A stretch of DNA of 64,000 nt from Watersipora subatra (taxonomy: Eukaryota > Bryozoa > Gymnolaemata > Cheilostomatida > Watersiporidae). Both the position numbers and the translations under genes were made by a program. Below, piece by piece: positions 56,701-64,000 of the stretch. The stretch spans positions 50,507,026 through 50,571,025 of the forward strand of contig NC_088717.1 of NCBI RefSeq assembly GCF_963576615.1, read 5' to 3'. Position 1 is the first letter of the stretch. The number at the start of each line of letters is the position of its first letter. The notes below the pieces were generated by a model that did not search any database, was not told where the DNA came from, and was given only the letters and a program-made list of their open reading frames with translations.

Positions 56701-57608
56701 AAATTTTGATTATATATCTCACTCATGATTGCATAAGTACCAGGTTCAACACAGTTTGAATCGAAAATGAATAACTTTTAATTTCTAGTTATTTCTTTAA
56801 ATTTTTGTAACTACGATTGATTGATTTTATAATGCATATGCCAGTGTGAGTTCGGATTTTTTCTTTTTTTTTCCTTTTTCTTAAAAAACAGCTTTTTTGA
56901 ATAATTTTAAACTTTCACATTTTCTTTATTTTATTTAATAATATTTTTAATAGAAACACATATTACACTTTATATGAGCTTTACGACCTTTCTTGCTCCA
57001 CATAAGTATAAACCTTACTGCTGCATGAAGTCAAATCCAGTATTACTAATAGAAGCTTTTATCTTTCAATTCTGGTGAGAGCTTTTAACACTTAGGATGG
57101 CATTTCAACACAACCCTCTCTTGACTGGAGTGGCAAAACTGTAAGGTCTCCAAGTAACTGCACACAAAGTATTTTTGCAACGTTGAATCTAACAGAAGTT
57201 TGCGCCAACAACTTTAAAAAAGCAAACAAGACCTGCTAACTTTGTAGCCCACATCTCTTTGCTACAGATCGTTTGAGTAAACAAGGTTGATAATGAAGCT
57301 AAGGCTATGAGACAAGCTCTATACAATACTAAGCTGTTGTTTATTGCAAGTTAAATCAGTTTTGTAATTGAATTACGTGTTTACGAAAAAATTACACTGA
57401 TAATCATTAATAGTAATGTTAATATTAAAACTTGAATTCTTCTCTTAATGCATGACTTTAACCATCTTGCAAATCTTGTACAAGAACTTTTGTGCTTCTA
57501 TTATGTGACAATCGAAGATAATTTCTGACAACCACAGAACAGACCTCTAGGATGATGAACCACCTGCTTGAGCTTGACATCTGTTGATGAGACTCGTACA
57601 GCATCCAT
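50731..57608 (-). CDS. Ankyrin-repeat protein, 303 residues, five coding exons
   Basis: Exons on the minus strand: 57608-57545 (ATG 57608), 56560-56372, 54452-54319, 53010-52835 and 51079-50731 (stop). All introns are GT-AG, phases 1-1-0-2 join cleanly and the total is 912 nt. The N-terminus is MDAVRVSSTDVKLKQ. About four ankyrin repeats follow, marked by QGRTALLIAV, DGLTPLMYAC, NGNTALSWAA and HGMTPLEIAI, each ending near D(A/V)N. The ~115-residue C-terminal tail is Lys-rich, then Asn-rich (TDNNNNNGTDN), with a PITPIDGD-like duplicated motif. Ankyrin repeats bind other proteins; the partner is unknown. The FLQAVRAGKY start recalls TRPC channels and ANKRD34-like proteins, but no channel region exists. 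The start ATG is supported only by fit of phase. Confidence 0.72.
51735..52130. repeat. Two-copy ~200-bp tandem duplication in ankyrin-gene intron
   Basis: AAAATGTCAGAGTCCGGT occurs at 51823 and 52023. Flanks match on both sides (TCATTTCCTTTACT, CTACGTTAATTACA, CATAGACTGGTGAA). Confidence 0.85.
53080..53270. repeat. ~53-bp tandem repeat in ankyrin-gene intron
   Basis: Three to four units of AGCAGGTTGTATGAGTATAG followed by TATATACTAT and GTAACAGGT variants. Confidence 0.85.
53385..53575. repeat. ~24-bp tandem repeat in ankyrin-gene intron
   Basis: About eight units of GTTAACAGTGTGTAGATGGC with TGGT linkers. The repetitive frame on the minus strand (HLHTVNTS) is an artefact. Confidence 0.88.
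54575..54785. repeat. ~23-bp tandem repeat in ankyrin-gene intron
   Basis: About nine units of ACATGTGAAAGTACAAAACT with TAA linkers. The Phe/His/Met-rich minus-strand frame over it is not a gene. Confidence 0.9.
55360..55810. repeat. Diverged interspersed repeat, copy 1 (ankyrin gene intron)
   Basis: Matches 57120-57500 in the same orientation. Shared words include GGCAAAACTG, AACAAGACCTGC/AATCAAACCTGC, TTGATAATGAAG, TATACAATACT and TTTAACCATCTT(A/G)CAAAT. Copy 1 also has a perfect small hairpin (TTCACCTCACA...TGTGAGGTGAA) at 55613-55641. Confidence 0.6.
57120..57500. repeat. Diverged interspersed repeat, copy 2
   Basis: Second copy of the block at 55360-55810, lying in the first intron of the ankyrin gene. 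The family is not identified. Confidence 0.6.
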
Positions 57609-57837
57609 GATTAGAGATTTACAAGGAAGTTATCAGCATCTGCTATTCCTTCTCAGTGTCTTGTGGGAAGTCATTAGAGGAAACTGCTACTCGCTGCAGA
57701 GACTAGCGTAATAACAGTAGAGTAGTAAGTGGAATATGCTAATGAGTTATGCATAATATAGTTTAATTGTTTTATCAGCGCATGATTGGTTTAAAGCTGT
57801 TTATAAGAAAGGCACTATTCTTATGGGCTAACAGACA

Positions 57838-58130
57838 CAATGCGAAAATACTAACTGTCACTGGTCCAACTGAAAGAAAGAACTTGGGTGTATACCCAAT
57901 GTGAAACTACTAACTGTCACTGGTCCAACTGAAAGAAAGAACTTGGGTGTTTGCACAATGTGAAACAACTAACTGTCACTGGTCCAACTGAAAGAAAGAA
58001 CTTGGGTGTATACCCAATGTGAAACTACTAACTGTCAATGGTACAACTGAAAGAAAGAACTTGGGTGTTTGCACAATGTGAAACGACTAAATGTCGCTAG
58101 TCCAACTGAAAGAAAGAAGCTTGGTGTATG
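57838..58130. repeat. 59-bp tandem repeat with alternating subtypes
   Basis: Five units containing ACTGGTCCAACTGAAAGAAA recur every 59 bp. The linkers alternate between GTATACCCAATGTGAAACTA and GTTTGCACAATGTGAAAC, so the working unit is a 118-bp dimer. It starts ~230 bp upstream of the ankyrin-gene ATG. Confidence 0.9.
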
Positions 58131-61100
58131 GGCCAATCAAAAGCTTTGATAATCGGTTTAAAACGATTACAGTTCAATGCACATCTTAATCTCTATTCCC
58201 AAATTGATCTTAGTACTTAACAAGTCGCTAACAGGTGAAGAAGTCAATGTACTCGAGAAAGTTCAGCAGTGTCGATGAAAGCAAACCAAAATATACTAGT
58301 CTGAAAGCTGGCTATTATTAGCCTCTCAGAAAACTTTGTTTGCACAACTCTGATTTCAAAGAATTTTATTAAATAGAGTCTAAACCCATGATTTTGAAAG
58401 ACAAACTATGTAACAATGTGCACCTAGTGTCAACAGACCTCTCTCATGAGCTTACTTTTTCTAAAAGCTAGGCAATGATTTTAAGTAGTGGAGTAATTTT
58501 GGAGAAGCAAAGAATATTATAGGATATTGCATAGATCGAGTGAGTGTGCACAAATGTAAAACATACAAATTTGTCTAATCAAAGTGCATCTACATGTATA
58601 TATGTATAGATTTAACTGTTTGTTGGTTTGTTGGTCTGTCATATGTCCAGTTATAGCGATAGAACACACGCTTGCACCGCTTGCTAGCTTTAGGAACGAG
58701 AAATACTGCTTCCCACTGGAATTGAACTTAAAAACACCAGTTTTGAAAACAGGCCGGCTAACAGCTATGATACACACCTACCTCGCTACAATATAGAATA
58801 GTTGTGGACTTATTTATTACATCTGCCAATCGTAAATGACGCACAGGACTGCCAGTGTAGTCAAAGAAAACTATGTAGCACGCAAGGCATATCAGGGTAG
58901 CCTTGTGTGCTCAGGCTTCCTCAAAATGCTATAAATATATGTACCTGTATATACCTATATAGCATAAACTTAATTAAACTTATAGCACACACAGAAATAA
59001 ACAAGCACCTTCATTTAATCGTTAAAACGGCAAGTGTTGTACATGTTGATTAAAAATAAATATTTGTGCAAAAAACTCGTTTTATTACCCTTGCCATGCC
59101 GAACATTCAGCTATTATTGGTATAACTAACGTAATAAGTCAGCCCTTTATTTCCTTCTAGTTTGATAAGTCAGATTTTTACCTAATTGCACCACGATGTG
59201 GCAACACTTAACTTGCTTGCTCTTTGATAGGTCAACTCTTTATTTACTTGCATCCTGACAGGTCAATAGTTTATCTACATGCCTTTCAATAGGACAACTA
59301 TTTACCTACTTGCAACATGATAGGTCAACTCGTTACCTACAGTTGTGGCCAAAAGTATCAATACCCCCAACATTTTTTCATATTAATTTAGTTATTGTGC
59401 TATTACAAGGGCCCTGGCTCACATAAGTCATATAATCTATATATCAAAATGATCCTCAGAAGATTCTCCATCTCTTTAAAGCATGTTATTAAAGAATAGT
59501 TATTCATAAATAGGTACAGAGGCTCTTAAACATGACTCAGTCAAATCACAACAATTTAGGACTTCATTTTATTTGTGGAATAGATTTAGTAAAGGTGATT
59601 AAACACTCTCAATGGGTACCAAAAGTTTCAACAACCTCTATGTAATGAGTTAATGACCCTGTAAAAGGGCTTTGGGGTTAATATGGCCATAAATATCTAT
59701 TGTACTTGTTGTTCGATTGAGCGAACAACAAGATGAATTGATCTTTATCTACTTGCATTTTGGTAGATCAACAGTTAACTTCCTTTCTAATGACTGAGGC
59801 AGGATTTTATAAACAAGAAGGCGCATAAGACTTTGATAAGAATAAATATGTTAAATTTTAAACATTTTTTAGTTTGAATTTGTTACAGACCAAGTGATGG
59901 GTTTTCCATGATATTATACAATATATTATTATACATTATATATTTGCAGTCTTGTCAAAGATGTGAGTAAGCATAAAAGTCCAAGGTATAAAATGAACTA
60001 TGGTTAGAGTCAATTAAAATCTTAATCTAACATACAAGTGAGTGATAAGAATATAATCTATGACAGAAAAACTAGGGCAGAAACATATCCACTGTTTTCA
60101 GACCTAAAAATGGTGAATTAAAGATATCAGCTGTAAGCAGAAATAAGAAATCAAGCTAGAGGTTAGTTATCTTAAATGTGGGTTCAGTCAATCATAGAAA
60201 GATCCAATAGATGCAAACATAGAAAGTTTTTTCCTCGTGAAACTTAGTACTTAAGAGTTTGGTTGATGAAACTGCTATTTCTCTCTCAGCCTGATTTAAG
60301 CTTTCAAATATTTGGGTGACTATTAATAATCGCTGAGACAAGGGGAAATACGGGCCTCTAATGACCTCTTAATGATTGCAAATAGTGCCGATAAGCTGAG
60401 TTGGAATTTGATCAAAGACAAAAATATAAACTAAATAATGAATTCTTTTGAGAATATTGGGTTTTGTGTTGCCACTATTATATCAATTTATATTTTATTT
60501 GGATCCTAAATTGCTGCAGTCTCTGTGAAACAGTATTTAGAAAATACCAAAAGAGAAGTATTATAGAAAGAGAGTTTGAGTGACAAATTAAAAGCCATTC
60601 CAATCATTCTTGTCTCAGCTAACACATAAAAATTGAATTGGTCTGCAATAGGCTATAGTAGTTGTGATTTTAACATTCAGAAGGAATCGCAACAAGGAAA
60701 TAAAAGTTTAGTCTGCGCCCAATGTATGAGACGATATTTATTACAAGCTGAAACATTTCTATAACTGTGTGATATTTTAATGACACACGCGACTTGAATA
60801 TATAGTCTCACTTTGTTGACATCAAGAATAAATCCTTTCCTTTTCATAACACATACATGTATAATGATGTTCCCTCAAACAAAAAACAACAAGATGCTTT
60901 TAAGATCTAGGTGATACAGTTTGGTCAGCATTTACTAAACAGATCATAATATAAGGACTTGAGTGTGGCCACTAAAACCTGAGTTAGCCTTTTAAAAGAA
61001 TTGGATGTGGTATCGGCAGCAATCATCTTGATCCAACAGCGTTAATGCTAGTGGAAATCTTTCTACTAATGACCTTGTGGAGTCAAGGTTTAAGCTTGAT

Positions 61101-64000
61101 AGATTTTCTAATTATTCTTCTGTAATTATATTAGATAGTTTGTATCTTTCACCAAAGACACTCCGTTGTTACATAACTCTCTACTTATCCTGTCAATTAG
61201 TGTTTTAGTCATAGATTTCCTATGAATCCTTCATCAGTTTTTATCTAACTTAATGGCCATGTCATCTAGCGCCCCTTTGCTCTATAATTGTTCACAGCAT
61301 GGTACCAGCAATCAACAATAATGTACATATACAAGTCAAAGGCTTAATAACCTGCTTAAAACGGCTTTTTAGAGAATGTGCAAAACATTGCAGGTTTGGG
61401 TTTGAACCATGGCAATCTTGAGTGGTTTAATTTGATCAAACCTCCTAAGTCAAAACACGATTTTCAGCGAATGGTCACTGCAACAGATGATGAGAGGAGA
61501 TAAATTAAAAATTTCAGATATTACAAGATGGATGGTTTTCAAATTATCTCAAAGTGACTCAATTAAAACCTTGAAAGCTTTAGACAGACAAACAGACAGA
61601 CAAACATTTAAGTTTTAAAGCTTGAGTTCGTTGTTTCATTGAACTTCATTGAATTCATCTATGCGGTGTTTGTGAGTTTAGCTGAAGCAAAGATAGTGTA
61701 TGATATAATGCAAACAGATACAATCTGTATTCTTTTAAGTCTGTGCAGCAACTAATCGGTATCACAACAAGGTTGTGATTTTACACAGCAAAAAACAAGA
61801 GGTCGTAAGGTCAAATAATATATTACATAAGCTTTGACAAGACTATTTTAAGCATAGCTTTGTATGAATAGAATATAATGGTTGTAGCAAGCCACACTAA
61901 CATGAGAAAAATGGACTGAAATGAGTGAGTAATGAATTTCAAGCAATCCTACATCTATGTTGTAAAGATTTTGCAATGTAAGATGTAGGAAAGTGAGAAC
62001 AAGACGAAGTAGAAGGCTTTCGTCGAAGGAAATGCGATGACAAATATTTGGATAACCAGAAAAATGACTTCCTCTGATTACTACTAACAATAATAAAAAT
62101 AAATACTATAAGATCAAACAAGGCTGTGATTTCACTGTAGGTAATAAACCTGTTGATAGTACTGAACAAGACGGCATTTCAAACTTGCCTGCAAGAGCCT
62201 ATTTCTTTGCTATTCACTTACATGTACATTAGCTAGATTAAACATTAAATACAAAGAAATTCCACCAGAAACTTTGAAGTTTGATTTACTTGCTGTCTTT
62301 TGTCGAGATTCTTTGAGAGGCCAGAACTAAACATAAACTCAAATAGTTTAACATATGTCATAACTACACAGAGAGAAAAAGTTTACCATAAAGTGAGCAG
62401 TCACTGCAAGGCTGCTTTTCACACCTGGTCTAAGATGTTATACAATCATCTTCGTAAACTGCCTTCAAGGGGTAATTCTAAAAACAACTTGTTTGCAACC
62501 TACAATAACCACTGACGGAGTGACCTTGTTCAATCATTAACAACCATGAGTAATAAATAATATATCTTTAATATGAGTTAATCGCGCGGAATCATCAAAG
62601 ATATTTTAATCTTTGTCACAGTGTCTCTCAAGTGTATAACGCTTCATGGTGAATACACGCATACATACAATACAGTTTCATTTCTGAATAGTTTATAATG
62701 TATAAATAATATATGTGATAATAATATTTATATATAACATGGAAATAATGTAAACGTAATAATGGGATGTAATGTGATAAATGTGAACATGTGACAAAAT
62801 AACTACTGTTATTCTTCGTGTTTTATTAGATCAAAGCGGATGACCTTGAGCAATGAGCAATACTTACTGCATTGTGGTATAATTGTGCACATAATTATTA
62901 CACGTGGTGGTCTCTCGCACCGGGACTGTTAGCCTACTAGTAATTATAGCCTACTAGTAATTATAAATTCACAGAAGCAAAAGAATGGCTCGAGTGGTAG
63001 CATACCGGGTGGTGAAGGATAATATCATGATCTTTATTCGCTGACTTCCATCCATAGCCTCGCACAGATGGCACGACTCTCATTATAGTAAAAACTAGTC
63101 AAATGCCAGGCGTTGCCCTGGTAACAGAATAATTACCTAATGAATTTGAGTCACTTGCCTTGAAAGCTAGATCTTTACAAAAATATTTACTAAAACAATA
63201 CTCCCGTTTTGAGCCAGCATAGTAATTATTACTCGTAACTGAGTGCAGTGCTAGTTATTAACCCCAAGCAAGCGCCTTAAACGCGAGTATCTTAATTAAT
63301 GTAATGACTATTTGCCCAATGCATTGCAGTGAATTCCGTGTGGTTTTATGGTTAAGTTTGCTGTTTCCAGATATGGAGGTCCTGAGATCAAATACAGTGT
63401 CATGAAGATTTTTTATTGCTAGACTTTATTTGCTATAACTAGACACAAGGTTTAGCAAAAAAGACAAACACTGATATATAGATTTATATATTGTTTATCA
63501 ATAGATATCAATAGATATATTTCTATTGATATCTATAAATCTATATATAGATTTAGGAGTTTCGTTTTAGCTCCTTTGAATTGTTTTATTTGTTGTTTAT
63601 CATTCAGTATTCTTGTCTAAAGACAACCCACAGCCTGCAACTCATCACACTAAAGACAACTCACAGCCTGCAAATCATCACACTAAAGGCTGTATTAAGC
63701 CAAATGTCCTTGGTTTTACCTATAGCCAAGTTTTAAAAATGAACATACTTTTATTTGCAGCGAAATACATGTAGATACGAATTGCAAAACCAAACTTTGA
63801 AACGAAGTCCAGAGTTCTTTAAATATTATACAAGTTGTTGGCTGACTACAGAGGTGAATATTTTAAGCAGTGGTTCGGCCTGCAGCTAGAAACAGGTAGA
63901 AATAGAAAATACTAGTTGTTTACATGTCTAGGTCAAGATACTATTTTATTCGCTATCAAATAACGATAGATTTATTTCATGTGAAACAATGCTGATATTT
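58131..64000. other. Non-coding right flank
   Basis: I see no convincing gene on either strand; open frames are short, AT-driven and unrelated to known motifs. Small items: a Tc1-like terminus (TACAGTTGTGGCCAAAAGTA) at 59339 without a clear partner, a (GACAGACAAACA) microsatellite at ~61583-61605, a tRNA-SINE-like stretch near 63335-63410 (weak A box TGGTTTTATGGTTAAG and weak B box GAGATCAAATAC), and an AT-rich palindrome at 63473-63555. Confidence 0.55.
63473..63555. repeat. AT-rich imperfect palindrome
   Basis: TATATAGATTTA and AGATATCAATAGA occur on the left and return in inverse order on the right, with ~17 nt of asymmetric extra sequence. It could extrude as a cruciform. Confidence 0.7.

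Noticed and set aside
50731..57608. TRPC channel identity for the ankyrin gene
   Set aside because: The N-terminal resemblance covers one exon only. The spliced frame ends without transmembrane segments or a TRP box.
61848..62515. Overlapping 70-80-codon frames near the right end
   Set aside because: AT-rich chance frames with no motif, splice context or repeat relation.

Overview
This is a window of nuclear DNA from an animal, most likely a marine invertebrate and plausibly a lophotrochozoan. That is an inference. The evidence is AT-rich DNA with GT-AG introns in every host gene, dense short tandem repeats, MITEs, and a mix of Penelope-like, R2/R4-type and Ty3/gypsy retroelements typical of such genomes. 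Nothing bacterial is present.

Host genes. (1) Three tandem paralogues of a gene family I do not recognise lie on the + strand. Paralogue Z has only its last exon here (8847-9030). Paralogue A (12.86-25.06 kb) looks like a young pseudogene: it has a stop in its second coding exon and a frame-breaking deletion in its large exon. Paralogue B (27.73-49.14 kb) reads through six coding exons as 883 residues. The encoded protein is a helical, charged, probably cytosolic protein. It has a Ser/Asp/Glu-rich leader, a large helical region (one ~194-residue unit in A, two in B), a segment with an R-x4-H motif reminiscent of HEPN domains in B only, and a coiled-coil tail. (2) A complete 303-residue ankyrin-repeat gene with five exons lies on the - strand (57608 to 50731).

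Layout. 1-3.1 kb: the 3' end of a Penelope-like element, then a 5'-truncated restriction-like-endonuclease non-LTR element sitting inside (TA)n. 3.4-8.4 kb: a decayed Ty3/gypsy element with integrase upstream of reverse transcriptase (GMR1-like order), inserted in the last intron of paralogue Z. 9-12.8 kb: Z-A intergenic DNA. 12.9-25 kb: paralogue A, with a pogo-like MITE, a 40-unit 36-bp minisatellite with a 17-unit higher-order repeat, a probable solo LTR and a TTAA-flanked MITE. 25-27.7 kb: A-B intergenic DNA, homologous to Z-A. 27.7-49.1 kb: paralogue B. Its introns hold a second TTAA MITE, a 106-bp satellite, a Harbinger-like MITE, a solo LTR, a full-length conventional gypsy element (33.4-40.3 kb, - strand), a third TTAA MITE, another MITE, and a Penelope-like fragment between perfect 87-bp inverted repeats. 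50.5-57.6 kb: the ankyrin gene, with minisatellites in its introns. 57.8-64 kb: non-coding DNA with a 59-bp satellite and small repeats.

The most promising undescribed biology is the tandem family. It shares an exon phase pattern, a 7-codon upstream ORF at fixed spacing, an internal domain duplication in B, and a minisatellite in A whose every unit carries an in-phase splice-site-like junction.
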